Assembly: GCF_000425205.1 (NCBI RefSeq) | Contig: NZ_AULI01000002.1 | Span: 304,456-368,455 of the forward strand | Source of the DNA: Pontibacillus halophilus JSM 076056 = DSM 19796 | GTDB lineage: Bacteria > Bacillota > Bacilli > Bacillales > BH030062 | Direction of reading: 5' to 3' | Length of the DNA stretch: 64,000 nt | Part shown: positions 36,572-45,471 of the stretch, one piece after another | Position numbering within the stretch: position 1 is the first letter of the stretch | How the letters are laid out: each line of letters begins with the position of its first letter | Made by a program: the position numbers and the translations under genes | The notes under the pieces: model-generated | What the model saw: the letters and a program-made list of their open reading frames with translations, nothing else | Told to the model about the DNA's origin: nothing | Databases searched by the model: none

Positions 36572-38552
36572 GCTGTTTGGCCTCCTCATAGCGGTACGTT
36601 TCAAACCAGTCGACTAAATAATGAAGGCGTTCCATCCGGAGAGACGGGTGCCCCGTGCGCGAGAGATTGTGGTCGGCATTCGGGAATCGGACGAATGAGA
36701 CATCCTTCCCTTGCTGCTTTAACGCCACATAAAGTTGCTCTCCTTGTTCGATCGGGCAACGGTAATCTTGTTCCCCATGTAAAATACGTAATGGCGTGTC
36801 CATTTGTGGTGTTAGACGAATCGGAGAATGCTCCCACATTTTCTCAGGGTCCTGATAGGCATGCTTGCCAATCTCCCAATCTGTGAAAAAGTAGCCAATA
36901 TCGCTAACGCCATAGAAGCTTTGCCAATTAGAAATACAACGCTGTGTGACAGCAGCTTTAAAACGGTCTGTCTTGCCAACAATCCAGTTCGTCATAAATC
37001 CACCGTAGCTTCCACCCGTTACGTAAAGCTCGTCTTCTGTTAGGAAAGAGTAGTTCTTAAGCGCATAATCAACGCCATTCATAACATCGGCGTAATCTTT
37101 ACCACCATAATCGCCTCGACAAGCATCTACGAACTCCTGTCCATATCCTTCACTTCCCCGTGGATTCGTGTAAAGAACCACATACCCTTTAGCAGCTAGA
37201 AGTTGAAACTCAAAGAAGAAGCTGTATCCATACATCATGTGTGGGCCTCCGTGAACTTCAAGCACAAGCGGATACGTATTAGACGGTTCAAAGTCTGGAG
37301 GTGTCATGAGCCACCCTTCTACCTCCCAGTCGTCCTCACTTTCGTAATGGAACTGTTCTACATTGCCGAGTGAGTAATCCTCGAGGAAGGACTGTTGGTG
37401 ATTTGTTAGCTGTTCCTTTTGGAACCCATCTGTACGACCGAAATAAAACTCTCCTGGGTTATGTACAGCACTACTGCCAATGACAAGGTTACCTGCCTCC
37501 GGTGATAGCGTATAGGAGAATACGTGCTGGTTACCTGTTGTGACGGCTTCTATTGTCCCATCTAGCGTTACGCTGTACACGTTTGTTCGTCCATTTTCTG
37601 TAGAGAGAAAATAGAGAACGCCATGATTTCCCCATTGCAACAATGCTCCACCACCGAGCGCTGTATCACCAATTTGATAGTCTCCTATATTCCATTTCCA
37701 ATTCTCCGTAAGGTTTCGAGTCTCTTGTGTAACCGTGTCATATACGTATATGTTATAAAGTGTTGCACCGGCATACTCATAGTGATGTCCGATATACGCA
37801 ATGTACCGGCCGTCAAGAGAATAAGCTGGGTCATAATAGGACCCTACTTGAGGTGTCAATATTTGTTCAACATCTGAATGCTGGGAACGGACCACAATCT
37901 CTGTGCTTCGGTATGGCGGTTCTTCTGTTGCATCTTCTCGTACGAAAGCTACTCTCTCGCCATCAGGTGAATAAGTGATCGATTTTACACTCTTTTCTCC
38001 TCTTAGTAGTAATTTCGCCTCCCCATTCTCTACGTTGACAACCCCAATATGAGATTTCTTCTTCTCTCGAATTTCATGAACTCCGTCAGCTTTATAGTCT
38101 AGCGTTTCAACAACCAACGCCTTCTTCTGTTCATCTTCTTTATCCAACCCATCCTCTAACGATTGTCCTTTATGTAAGGAGACAGAAAAGAGAAGTTCAC
38201 GACCATCAGGAGACCATACAGGGTTGCCAACATCAACAGGTAGATCTGTTATCTGCTTGGCCTCTCCTCCATTCGCAGCCATTGACCAGATTTGAGATTT
38301 CCCAGAACGCTTCGAGACAAATGCAAGTTTCATTCCATCGGGTGACCACGTAGGAGAATGGTCGTTGCCATCCCCATATGTCCATTGAGACACTTCTTTA
38401 CTATGTAAGTCCACATGATATAAATGAGTTTCGTAATCATGCTTATCATTAATGGTTTTTAATGTATAAATAACCCGTTTACCGTCTGGAGACAGAACGG
38501 GATTCATCGGAAACGTTAACTGTGGTAAATCGGTATGTGAAACTTTTTTCAT
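36543..38552 (-). CDS. S9-family prolyl oligopeptidase/acyl-aminoacyl peptidase
   Basis: Serine peptidase acting on oligopeptides. The 669 residues comprise an N-terminal beta-propeller with TolB-like SPDGKRV / SPDGMKLAF repeats (about 20-380) and a C-terminal alpha/beta-hydrolase. It carries LEVHGGPHMMYG (oxyanion), GGSYGGFMTNW (catalytic Ser), HGEQDYRCPIEQ (Asp) and FPNADHNLSRTGHP (His). Start at the ATG at 38552. No signal peptide, so it is cytoplasmic. Confidence 0.9.
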   Translation of the reverse strand: MKKVSHTDLPQLTFPMNPVLSPDGKRVIYTLKTINDKHDYETHLYHVDLHSKEVSQWTYGDGNDHSPTWSPDGMKLAFVSKRSGKSQIWSMAANGGEAKQITDLPVDVGNPVWSPDGRELLFSVSLHKGQSLEDGLDKEDEQKKALVVETLDYKADGVHEIREKKKSHIGVVNVENGEAKLLLRGEKSVKSITYSPDGERVAFVREDATEEPPYRSTEIVVRSQHSDVEQILTPQVGSYYDPAYSLDGRYIAYIGHHYEYAGATLYNIYVYDTVTQETRNLTENWKWNIGDYQIGDTALGGGALLQWGNHGVLYFLSTENGRTNVYSVTLDGTIEAVTTGNQHVFSYTLSPEAGNLVIGSSAVHNPGEFYFGRTDGFQKEQLTNHQQSFLEDYSLGNVEQFHYESEDDWEVEGWLMTPPDFEPSNTYPLVLEVHGGPHMMYGYSFFFEFQLLAAKGYVVLYTNPRGSEGYGQEFVDACRGDYGGKDYADVMNGVDYALKNYSFLTEDELYVTGGSYGGFMTNWIVGKTDRFKAAVTQRCISNWQSFYGVSDIGYFFTDWEIGKHAYQDPEKMWEHSPIRLTPQMDTPLRILHGEQDYRCPIEQGEQLYVALKQQGKDVSFVRFPNADHNLSRTGHPSLRMERLHYLVDWFETYRYEEAKQHEETTVNRV

Positions 38553-38576
38553 AACCATACTCCCTTTTCAGTTAGT

Positions 38577-39365
38577 TTACTTGTATAAATTCGGCACACG
38601 GCTCTTGAAGACAGGTACTTCTTCACGAATACGTGGGACTTCGTCAAGTTGAAGTGCGCCACGGATTGTCTCTTCCTCTTGCACATCGCCTATTGCATGG
38701 CACGTTCCCCATGGGTCAATAAACATGGAGGTTCCTGCAAATTCAGTCCCATCATAGGCTCCCACCCGGTTGCAGGAGACGACATACATTTGATTCTCAA
38801 TGGCTCGGGCTTGAAGAAGAGTCTTCCAATGCTCTCGACGTGCTGAAGGCCATTCCGCAACAACATGGAGGACTTGTACACCAGCTAGTGCAAGCTGACG
38901 ACTTACTTCAGGGAAACGTAAATCATAACAAATTAAGACTCCCATCTTAATCCCATCAAGTTCAAAGACTTGAACAGACTCTTCCCCGCCGTCTAAGTAC
39001 GCTGGCTCATTCAACATTGGGACCAAGTGAATTTTGTTGTACGTATGCACGAGCTCTCCTTCTTTATTTACAACAATTGCTGTGTTATATATCCTTTCAT
39101 CGACCTGATTCGCAACAGAACCACCGATAATATGGATTCCAAATTCTTTCGCGAGTTCTTTCAGAAAGGATAGAGTAGGCTCTCCATTCTGGTCTGCGAC
39201 ATCCTTTAATTGGGGCAACGTGTACGCCGTTGTCCACATCTCAGGCAACACAATAAGATCTGGCTTCTCTTCTTGAACCGTTCTTTCTACCCAACTCCTT
39301 ACCTTCTGCCGATTCGCCTCTGGCTCCCCAGCTATAATATCCATTTGATACAAGGCATACTTCAC
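38577..39365 (-). CDS. Nitrilase-family carbon-nitrogen hydrolase
   Basis: Omega-amidase-like enzyme. The Glu-Lys-Cys triad is visible in VLPEMWTTAY (Glu), YNKIHLVPML (Lys) and GVLICYDLRFPEV (Cys). The start is uncertain: the open frame runs back to 39497, but homology begins at KYALYQMDII, so I use the GTG at 39365 (262 residues) next to a GGTGAGG element. It resembles the B. subtilis methionine-salvage amidase MtnU/YkrU, yet no mtn genes are near. Located 24 nt upstream of the S9 peptidase. Confidence 0.85.
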   Translation of the reverse strand: MKYALYQMDIIAGEPEANRQKVRSWVERTVQEEKPDLIVLPEMWTTAYTLPQLKDVADQNGEPTLSFLKELAKEFGIHIIGGSVANQVDERIYNTAIVVNKEGELVHTYNKIHLVPMLNEPAYLDGGEESVQVFELDGIKMGVLICYDLRFPEVSRQLALAGVQVLHVVAEWPSARREHWKTLLQARAIENQMYVVSCNRVGAYDGTEFAGTSMFIDPWGTCHAIGDVQEEETIRGALQLDEVPRIREEVPVFKSRVPNLYK

Positions 39366-39831
39366 ATCCTCACCCACTTTCCTGATTATTCGAATAATTC
39401 CATCATACAGGAAAATCTTTTCTAACGTAAATGATTTGAATGATACGTAGAATGGGAGAATTTGATCTTGTAGAGCTAAACGTACGATGTTATGCAAAAC
39501 AACTTAGAGAAAAGTCTATTGTATGAGGTAAAGAGGGGAATAAATTTAAATTTTTGTAGACACTCAAGATGGTTTACAGTTTGAAATTCAAGAAAGAACC
39601 CTTCATCGTTCCTATAGTAAAATATTCTCATTTAGAAATATTTCCCATTATGTAAGAACAAATCGTAAAAGGCTCTACATGGAAACGATGATACGTCTTT
39701 GACATCTTCTATAACTACAGAATAATGCATCATCAGAACCCCTGACTTTATAACCAACTATTAACAAATGTGTTTCTGACTCGGAATTTCTATGTTAGCG
39801 TTTACTCATACTACTTCAAAGGAGAGATTTC
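39366..39831. other. AT-rich intergenic region before the small secreted protein
   Basis: About 465 bp without a convincing gene. It holds the promoter of the nitrilase operon (-) and of the secreted-protein gene (+). TTGACA at 39699-39704 and TAATGC at 39723-39728 (18-nt spacing) are a possible plus-strand promoter, leaving a leader of about 100 nt. Confidence 0.4.
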
Positions 39832-40185
39832 ATGAAAAAAGCAGTAAGACTCACACTCGGAACACTCTCTATGGCTTTAATCTTCTTCGTTAGTTTCGGA
39901 GTCAGTCAATCCCAAATTGTAGAAGCTGGAGTGGCAGGAGAATCGTATACGGTATACATTACTGAAGACGAAGTTGAGAACATGTACGAATATAAATATA
40001 GCAATACAAAAAGCTTAATAAGTTATGTAGGATCGGTCGCCTCTAGCCTACCAATCTCAGGTGATTTATCTAGCGATAATTTAAGAGCCATTGACGAAGC
40101 CTATTACGACAATACAGGCATCGTAGCCACTTACACGTACGGAATTACAATGAGCTTAAACACACTAGAATTTGAACCTGCATAA
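39832..40185 (+). CDS. Small secreted protein of unknown function
   Basis: I do not recognise a family. The 117-residue product has a classic signal peptide (KKAVR, hydrophobic core to about residue 24, likely cleavage after IVEA-32). The mature part is about 85 residues, acidic, Ser/Tyr-rich and cysteine-free, ending VATYTYGITMSLNTLEFEPA. Strong AAAGGAGAG site and own terminator, with no export or immunity gene beside it. Could be a bacteriocin-like or matrix-type peptide, but nothing shows it. Confidence 0.65.
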   Translation: MKKAVRLTLGTLSMALIFFVSFGVSQSQIVEAGVAGESYTVYITEDEVENMYEYKYSNTKSLISYVGSVASSLPISGDLSSDNLRAIDEAYYDNTGIVATYTYGITMSLNTLEFEPA

Positions 40186-40205
40186 CACTAACTAAATTAG
40201 ATCAC

Positions 40206-40242
40206 GCAACAAGGGAAGGAGTTAATCTCCTTCCCTTGTTGC
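40206..40242 (+). terminator. Terminator of the small secreted-protein gene
   Basis: Perfect 16-bp stem (gcaacaagggaaggag and its complement) with a 5-nt loop, 20 nt after the stop. The T-tract is weak (CTATTAAC). Confidence 0.7.
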
Positions 40243-40361
40243 TATTAACAGCATATAACCGCTACTCGTATGCCATAGATGCTTAGAACAAACAATCTAA
40301 CTCCCCAGCTATTATACTCCGCTACCCTTCATTTACCTTAGAAAAAAAGCCAACAATTCTT

Positions 40362-40793
40362 CTAATAACCACTCTCATTAAATTTCATATGAGGCTTTTC
40401 TTCTCGATAATAATGTAGTCGTTCCTTTAGAGTACCGGTGTGAAATTCGAATTTGTGGCCATCAGGGTCTGTGAAATAAACGGATTCCCTGTCCCGATTA
40501 GAACGTTCGCGCCCTGGAAGGATATGTACACCAATCTGTTCAAGGCGTTCCCGCTCTGACTCAATTTCTTCTTCTGGCACTGAAAAAGCGATGTGTGTGT
40601 AGGAGTGATGGATGTCATGACGAGGAATATCACGCTCTTCATTTAACGCAAGCCACATGCCAGCTAGATCGAAGTAAGCGGTCTTCTCTCCCACAACGAG
40701 CAACTCTGCATCAAAGACTTCTTGATAGAATTGAATGGAGCGTTTCAAGTCTGAGACAGAGAAAAGCAAATGGTTTAATCCTGTAATTTTCAT
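40362..40793 (-). CDS. fosB: FosB metallothiol transferase (fosfomycin resistance)
   Basis: Adds bacillithiol (or cysteine) to fosfomycin. The 143-residue glyoxalase-fold protein has metal ligands H8 ([11 protein letters not shown]), H67 (YTHIAFSV) and E116 ([10 protein letters not shown]), and the C-terminal [11 protein letters not shown] typical of FosB. A strong AAGGAGG site precedes the ATG. It is chromosomal with no mobile element near; such genes are common in Bacillales. Confidence 0.92.
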   Translation of the reverse strand: MKITGLNHLLFSVSDLKRSIQFYQEVFDAELLVVGEKTAYFDLAGMWLALNEERDIPRHDIHHSYTHIAFSVPEEEIESERERLEQIGVHILPGRERSNRDRESVYFTDPDGHKFEFHTGTLKERLHYYREEKPHMKFNESGY

Positions 40794-40958
40794 AGGAATT
40801 CCTCCTTATAAGGTTTATCCATTTCTTGCAAGGGTATAGTATAAAAGTTGCATGTTCACTCTATTTAAACTATAGTTACATAGCAACGAACACCTTCCTA
40901 TACATATAAAGAGACGAATTACGACTGGAATGTGACAGAATTTAAGGGGGACAAACAA

Positions 40959-41522
40959 ATGTCTATTTATGATTACACAGCCACAATGATGAATGGCTCA
41001 GAGAAATCGCTAAGCGACTATAAAGGAAAGGTCTTTCTCGTCGTCAATACGGCGGGGCGATGTGGATTCACGTATCAATATGAAGACCTTCAGAAGTTAT
41101 ACGACCGCTACCACTCTAAAGGGTTTGAAATTCTAGGATTCCCATGTAATCAATTCGATAACCAAGAACCTGATAGCAACGACCGAATTCAAACGGCTTG
41201 CATGCTGAACTATGGAGTATCATTCCCACTTTTCCAGAAAACAGACGTACGCGGCGAAAATGCTCATCCATTATTTCAATACCTATCAGAATCCATCCCG
41301 TTCCAAGGATTCAACAAATGGCATCCAGTTGCCAAGATTCTAATACCACTATTGAATGAAAAGCACCCAGAATACTTAGTTGACTCCCACTCCATCAAGT
41401 GGAACTTCACGAAATTCCTTGTTTCTTCAGAAGGCGAAATCGTGAAGCGTTTCGAGCCTACCACAGATCCAATTGATATGGAAGCAGACATTGAAGCGTT
41501 GCTCAAAAAGGTAACGGTATAA
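40959..41522 (+). CDS. Glutathione peroxidase-type thiol peroxidase
   Basis: Reduces peroxides, in Firmicutes usually with thioredoxin. The ATG at 40959 (AAGGGGG site) gives 187 residues. The peroxidatic cysteine is C35 in VNTAGRCGFTYQYEDL. GFPCNQFDNQEP and the tryptophan motif SIKWNFTKFLV are present. The family usually has NxASxCG, so TAGRCG is a small departure. Flanked by its own terminator. Confidence 0.9.
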   Translation: MSIYDYTATMMNGSEKSLSDYKGKVFLVVNTAGRCGFTYQYEDLQKLYDRYHSKGFEILGFPCNQFDNQEPDSNDRIQTACMLNYGVSFPLFQKTDVRGENAHPLFQYLSESIPFQGFNKWHPVAKILIPLLNEKHPEYLVDSHSIKWNFTKFLVSSEGEIVKRFEPTTDPIDMEADIEALLKKVTV

Positions 41523-41559
41523 ATAAGAAAGGCGGGCGGATGCGCTCGCCTTTCTTATT
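41522..41559 (+). terminator. Terminator of the peroxidase gene
   Basis: Stem aataagaaaggcg/cgcctttcttatt overlapping the end of the stop codon; a T-run is part of the right arm. Confidence 0.8.
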
Positions 41560-41646
41560 TACGTATTCAACAGCCTACTTTTAATCTGACTTGGTGACAA
41601 TCTCTTCATGAATGAATCGAGACATGTCAGTAATAAATTAAAATAA

Positions 41647-41675
41647 AAAAGACGAGCGGATTTCGCTCGTCTTTT
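41647..41675 (-). terminator. Terminator of the nitroreductase gene
   Basis: Perfect stem aaaagacgagcg/cgctcgtctttt with a 5-nt loop, followed by TTTTTTA on the minus strand. Confidence 0.85.
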
Positions 41676-41685
41676 CCTGCTATAC

Positions 41686-42390
41686 TTAGTATTTATCCCA
41701 CTGAAGCACATCGTCAAGTGGTAGACGGTTCTTATCGAATCCTGCTTTCGCACCTTTACCTACAGATAGAAGCATTACTGGCTCTACGCCTTCTGGAATG
41801 TTGAATGTTGCTTTGAATTCATCTTCCTTGAAGCCGCCCATTGGTACTGTGTCAAGACCTTTTGCTTTTGCAGCAAGCATCAGTTGCATCGCTACAAGAC
41901 CACCGTCGATCATTGCAACGTTTTTACGTTTCTCATCAGTGAAACCACCGTAAGTTTGGTGAATGCTGTTAATATACGTGTCAGCCATATCTTTCGGCAT
42001 GCGACCCATTTCTACTAGATTCCCGTAGATTTCTCCAGCTTTCTTGTATGCATCTGTGTCGCCAAGAATAGCAACGACAATGGACGCATCCACGATTTGT
42101 TGCTGGTTAAATGCGATTGGTAGCAATTCTTCTTTAGCAGCTTGGTCTTGAATCACTAGGAATCTCCAAGGCTGTAGGTTAGAAGAAGAAGGAGCCTGAA
42201 TTGCAGTTTCTAGCAATTCACGGATTTCGCTTTCTTCCATTTTGTGTGAAGGGTCGTATTGACGCACAGAACGACGCTCTTCTGCGATTGTGAAGAAATC
42301 AGTTGTATCCAACTGTTTTGGTGCTTCAGCAGAACCAAGATCTTTCGCTTTATTTAAATAATCTTCTTTACTCATTGTTTTATCAGACAT
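41686..42390 (-). CDS. Nitroreductase-family flavoprotein
   Basis: FMN-dependent NAD(P)H oxidoreductase. In 234 residues it has RRSVRQYDPSHKM (FMN-binding Arg/Ser), the AIQAPSSSNLQPWRFLVI loop (about 70-87) and the C-terminal VMLLSVGKGAKAGF segment. Physiological substrate unknown (quinone, nitro compound or other electrophile). It lies downstream of an Rrf2 regulator gene, and its promoter carries three copies of one operator half-site. Confidence 0.88.
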   Translation of the reverse strand: MSDKTMSKEDYLNKAKDLGSAEAPKQLDTTDFFTIAEERRSVRQYDPSHKMEESEIRELLETAIQAPSSSNLQPWRFLVIQDQAAKEELLPIAFNQQQIVDASIVVAILGDTDAYKKAGEIYGNLVEMGRMPKDMADTYINSIHQTYGGFTDEKRKNVAMIDGGLVAMQLMLAAKAKGLDTVPMGGFKEDEFKATFNIPEGVEPVMLLSVGKGAKAGFDKNRLPLDDVLQWDKY

Positions 42391-42424
42391 ACTGTAATTC
42401 CCCTCTCGAAACTGTATCTTTTAC

Positions 42425-42468
42425 AAGAACAGTATATCCCTTAAACTGTTCTAAAGTCAAGAACAGTT
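42425..42468 (-). promoter_or_regulatory. Nitroreductase promoter with three operator half-sites
   Basis: Promoter on the minus strand: TTGACT (42460-42455), 18 nt, TATACT (42436-42431). The word AAGAACAGT occurs at 42425-42433 and 42459-42467, and its inverse AACTGTTCT at 42444-42452, covering -35, spacer and -10. This looks like a repressor array; the adjacent Rrf2 protein is the natural candidate. Confidence 0.7.
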
Positions 42469-42476
42469 GCTCACAT

Positions 42477-42502
42477 AAAAAAACGAAACCACGTTGTTTC
42501 GT
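42477..42502 (-). terminator. Terminator of the Rrf2 gene
   Basis: Stem ACGAAAC/GTTTCGT with a 6-nt loop and TTTTTTT on the minus strand. The nitroreductase therefore needs its own promoter. Confidence 0.75.
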
Positions 42503-42505
42503 CTT

Positions 42506-42919
42506 CTAATCTCTTAATAAATCCGCTAACGTCTTCTCTTTTAAGCCTGCCAAAATCCAGTTCTCCATCTCTTCACGAAGCTCACACAACGCCTCTCGAG
42601 TATTTGGGAGAAAACAGCCTTTTTGTTCAACGTCTAAGAAATCCTTCGGCAACGTTTCAGCTCTCATCGCTTCGTACACCTCGGATAAATACAGTTCACT
42701 TGGCTCTTTCACAAGAGAATAGCCTCCGTCACGGCCTTCCTTCGCCTGAATAATCCCTGCCTTTACAAGGTGGGTTAGAATCTTTCTCAAGAAGACGGAC
42801 TTCGATTCAAGCTTTTCTGCAAGCTTGCCACTTGGACACAGACCTTCGTAGTTTGCTAGAACAATTAACGCCTGCACCGCCATGCCAAACCACTTTGTAT
42901 TCGACGCTTTCTCTACCAT
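42506..42919 (-). CDS. Rrf2-family transcriptional regulator
   Basis: 137-residue winged-helix protein. It shows the Rrf2 pattern: helix-turn-helix SGKLAEKLESKSVFLRKILTHL (about 30-51), wing AKEGRDGGYSL, dimerisation helix at the C-terminus. It has three cysteines (C28, C102, C112); C102 and C112 are spaced ten residues apart, unlike the Fe-S-binding CxxxxxCxxxxC of IscR or NsrR, so thiol sensing is more likely. Adjacent to the nitroreductase, whose promoter has a triple operator. Confidence 0.85.
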   Translation of the reverse strand: MVEKASNTKWFGMAVQALIVLANYEGLCPSGKLAEKLESKSVFLRKILTHLVKAGIIQAKEGRDGGYSLVKEPSELYLSEVYEAMRAETLPKDFLDVEQKGCFLPNTREALCELREEMENWILAGLKEKTLADLLRD

Positions 42920-42978
42920 ACTAACACCTCTCTACCTCAATCCATTGTCCTACATATAGAAAGAGAAGTCAAAAGAGA

Positions 42979-43010
42979 GGGACAACGAACCTGTCCCTCT
43001 GTCTCTCCCT
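42979..43010 (-). repeat. REP unit a (single)
   Basis: Palindromic unit in minus orientation, immediately after the stop of the SRPBCC gene. Left arm GGGACAA, loop, right arm TGTCCC, then a second TGTCTC arm. Southernmost member of the family; none is found at lower coordinates. The edges are accurate to 1-2 nt. Confidence 0.8.
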
Positions 43011-43457
43011 CTATACGGCAGCTTGTTCGACGCGGTTCATAAAGTCATCGACGACTTTTTTGTTGTTCTTCTCTCCACCTAGCTTTACGAGAACGCGGCC
43101 AATGAAGTTGATGCCTTCATTTTGTCCTGAATAAACGAATCTTGTATGACCTTCATCAATTTTGTGTAGGGTGAAAGACAAATCGATCTTAAACGCTTTG
43201 CCAAGCTCAAATGCAATGCGTTTATGTTTGTTATTTGGGGTATTCGTGTACTCAAGTGTTTCAACGAGATATGTTTCCACACGTTTCCCCTCTTTATAAC
43301 TTTGCCTATAAATCGACCCTACTTCTCCTTCTTTCGTTTCTACGGGTTCATTTTCAACGACATTTGGCATGATCTTATACATATTCTCTTCTTTAAAGAA
43401 CTCCCAAATCGTCTCAATATTGCTGTTGATGGTGCGTTCTTCTTCCCACTTAATCAA
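43011..43457 (-). CDS. SRPBCC-family ligand-binding protein
   Basis: 148 residues with an START/Bet v1-like pattern (N-terminal EERTINSNIETIWEFFKEE, long C-terminal helix KKVVDDFMNRVEQ). Members bind hydrophobic ligands or act like polyketide cyclase/AHSA1 proteins; the exact role is unknown. The start is a TTG with GGAAGGGG at 8 nt and overlaps the merR stop by 8 bp, so it is likely controlled by the MerR protein. Confidence 0.8.
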   Translation of the reverse strand: MIKWEEERTINSNIETIWEFFKEENMYKIMPNVVENEPVETKEGEVGSIYRQSYKEGKRVETYLVETLEYTNTPNNKHKRIAFELGKAFKIDLSFTLHKIDEGHTRFVYSGQNEGINFIGRVLVKLGGEKNNKKVVDDFMNRVEQAAV

Positions 43458-43797
43458 CGTGTTCGCCCCTTCCTTCTTTTAGAAATGCTTCAATCTCGTC
43501 TCTTTTCTCACCTAGTTGTTTCATTTCTTCTTCTATTCTCTCTTGTTTCTTAATCAAGAGTGCTTCCAAGTTTTCGAAAGACTCATCCTCCATAACCGAT
43601 TTCATCTCTTGAATCGTAAATCCAAAGCTTCGGAGTTTCACAAGCATCTTCGCGAGCAAGAATGAATGGTTATCGTAATAGCGATAATTGTTGCTAGGGT
43701 CTATGTAGGCTGGTTCTACTAGACCAACGTGCGCATAATAACGCAATGTCTCCTTCGTAAGACCCGTCATCTCTGCAAATTCACTAACTTTATACAT
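43450..43797 (-). CDS. MerR-family transcriptional regulator
   Basis: 115 residues from the ATG at 43797 (AGGTGG at 9 nt). An N-terminal MerR winged helix (YKVSEFAEMTGLTKETLRYY, then NNYRYYDNHSF) is followed by a coiled-coil dimer helix (about 70-105) and a short charged tail with no metal-binding cysteines. It probably controls itself and the SRPBCC gene. Its upstream region carries an inverted REP pair. Confidence 0.85.
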   Translation of the reverse strand: MYKVSEFAEMTGLTKETLRYYAHVGLVEPAYIDPSNNYRYYDNHSFLLAKMLVKLRSFGFTIQEMKSVMEDESFENLEALLIKKQERIEEEMKQLGEKRDEIEAFLKEGRGEHVD

Positions 43798-43860
43798 GCA
43801 CCATGTCCACCTCAACTTCCAGTATAAACGATGTAGCGCACCACACAGTCAACAGCAGAT

Positions 43861-43931
43861 GGGACGGAGTGGGACGAGAGGGACAGGTTCCTTGTCCCGC
43901 TAGAGGGACGAGGTACCTGTCCCTCAGTCCC
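43861..43931. repeat. REP locus b (inverted pair)
   Basis: Unit b1 (+) 43871-43898 and unit b2 (-) 43905-43931, separated by 6 nt, with an additional GGGACGG arm at 43861. The TGA stop of the YcdB-like gene (43924-43926) lies in the head of b2, which therefore encodes its last residues (-ERD). Confidence 0.85.
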
Positions 43932-45294
43932 TCTCTTCTACAATGCCGGATTCGACATAGGTGACTTCTGCTGTGTGGGCGTCAATTTTTTCAATGAATC
44001 TGGCCGATTTTGGCACGTCCATTCTGTACATGAGGTCGAATCCATCTTCTTCACTCGTTCGGCTTAATTTAACTAGTAAGTCCTTTGTATAGATCTCTTG
44101 TGCTTGTTGGAAATTTAGTGTAGGTGTGGTCGTGAACGCTTGGAAGTGCTCCTTTTGAACAGTCGGTATTGTCGCGTCTCGAACAAAGCCCGTAAAGTAA
44201 CCCACATGTACGTAGGCTGTCTCACTGTTCACTGGGATGCCCTTATAGAACGGTTGGAAGGTAAAGATTTCTGTTGGCTCCTCGTCACCTTCCTCCCATT
44301 CCATGCCGTCAAATTCAAATGCCTCTTCACCGTCGAACACATATTTGTAGTACGCATTCACCTCTGGTTCGACAGCATAAAGCAACTCAACTGCCGCTTG
44401 GTATAGCTGAGACTTTGGCAGGGGATTGGAGTAGTTTGTAGGAGCAAGTGTACTCGAACGAATCAGCACATATCCTTCTTCTGAAACGTCCATTAAGATT
44501 GGCTCATCACCCTCTTCAACCTCTTCCTTAGGTTCCTGCCACCATATACGACTACCAATTGCTTCATATTTCTTATAGTGGCCCGGAACGCCGAGCAATG
44601 ATTCAATGGCCGTCGTAGTTGTTGAAGCCGGTAGTTCTTTGAAGACAGGTTTAACTTCAGGATTCTCATCGAATACCCTTGAAATGTCACCATCTACCGT
44701 AACTCCCATAATTTCATGCACAGGGATGTATTGAAGCTTCGGTGTCGCTTGTTCCATATCGATCCCTAGCTCGATTAACGGTTCCTTCATTAGAATGGAA
44801 TAAGCCTCCTCTTCACTCACCTTGATTTCAGGATAACGAATGCCCTCAGGCTTCGGAAACACCGACGCCGCTTGAAGAAAACCGTACTGGTTGAACGTAA
44901 TGATGCTCCCAGTGTTCGGAAGCAGAATGTCTAACTCTTCATCAAGCGCCTCAAACATGAACATGAATTCCCCATCTCCCCAATCAAACGAAGAACTAAA
45001 TGTCACCTCATATTGACAAAATTCATGAACAAACGATTCAGCCCGTCCCTTTAGCTCTTCATAAGTTAACGTTGTCTTCCACTGAGATTTCCACTCTTCT
45101 GGAACCTCCTCAGGCAAGAGGTCAATTCCAATATTGTTGAAGTGCCCCTCATCCGACACTTCGATGTAGCCATACAGATTACCCTTGCTATCAACAAGTG
45201 AATAAAACCCTTCTATTTCCTCGTCAGCTACATACGTAAGTACAGGACTACTCGGCAAATACCACATCAATTTCTCTATCACGGAATACTTCAA
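43924..45294 (-). CDS. YcdB/YcdC-like repeat-domain protein (DUF4901)
   Basis: 456-residue acidic protein, weakly assigned to the YcdB/YcdC family by its repeated ISxEEAY...(L/Y)...PVNSETAYVHVGYFTGFV pattern. No signal peptide is seen, so it may be cytoplasmic or truncated at the N-terminus. The start is a TTG at 45294 with AAAGGGGAG. The C-terminus (VEERD) ends in REP sequence. Function unknown. Confidence 0.6.
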   Translation of the reverse strand: MKYSVIEKLMWYLPSSPVLTYVADEEIEGFYSLVDSKGNLYGYIEVSDEGHFNNIGIDLLPEEVPEEWKSQWKTTLTYEELKGRAESFVHEFCQYEVTFSSSFDWGDGEFMFMFEALDEELDILLPNTGSIITFNQYGFLQAASVFPKPEGIRYPEIKVSEEEAYSILMKEPLIELGIDMEQATPKLQYIPVHEIMGVTVDGDISRVFDENPEVKPVFKELPASTTTTAIESLLGVPGHYKKYEAIGSRIWWQEPKEEVEEGDEPILMDVSEEGYVLIRSSTLAPTNYSNPLPKSQLYQAAVELLYAVEPEVNAYYKYVFDGEEAFEFDGMEWEEGDEEPTEIFTFQPFYKGIPVNSETAYVHVGYFTGFVRDATIPTVQKEHFQAFTTTPTLNFQQAQEIYTKDLLVKLSRTSEEDGFDLMYRMDVPKSARFIEKIDAHTAEVTYVESGIVEERD

Positions 45295-45343
45295 CCCACT
45301 CTCCCCTTTCTATGTACGTATACAGTATATACCATATGCAGTA

Positions 45344-45399
45344 GGACGGGGGGACAGGTTCCTTGTCCCAGCGGGACGAGGAACCTGTCCCTCCGTCCC
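45344..45399. repeat. REP locus c (inverted pair in a divergent promoter region)
   Basis: Unit c1 (+) 45344-45369 and c2 (-) 45373-45399, only 3 nt apart, forming a 56-nt near-perfect inverted repeat. It lies between the divergent YcdB-like and ABC-F genes, not at a stop codon. Confidence 0.85.
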
Positions 45400-45471
45400 C
45401 CCCTATCGAATTTCGTTTATCTTCTATATAATATAGAAGCATGAATTTTTGAAGGAAAAGGTGTTAGAACG

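Noticed and set aside
39366..39497. A 44-residue N-terminal extension of the nitrilase-family protein
   Set aside because: The extension is not similar to the family, which begins at KYALYQMD; no ribosome site supports an earlier start.
40362..40793. fosB as a recently transferred resistance gene
   Set aside because: No flanking mobile element or composition break is visible; chromosomal fosB is common in Bacillales.
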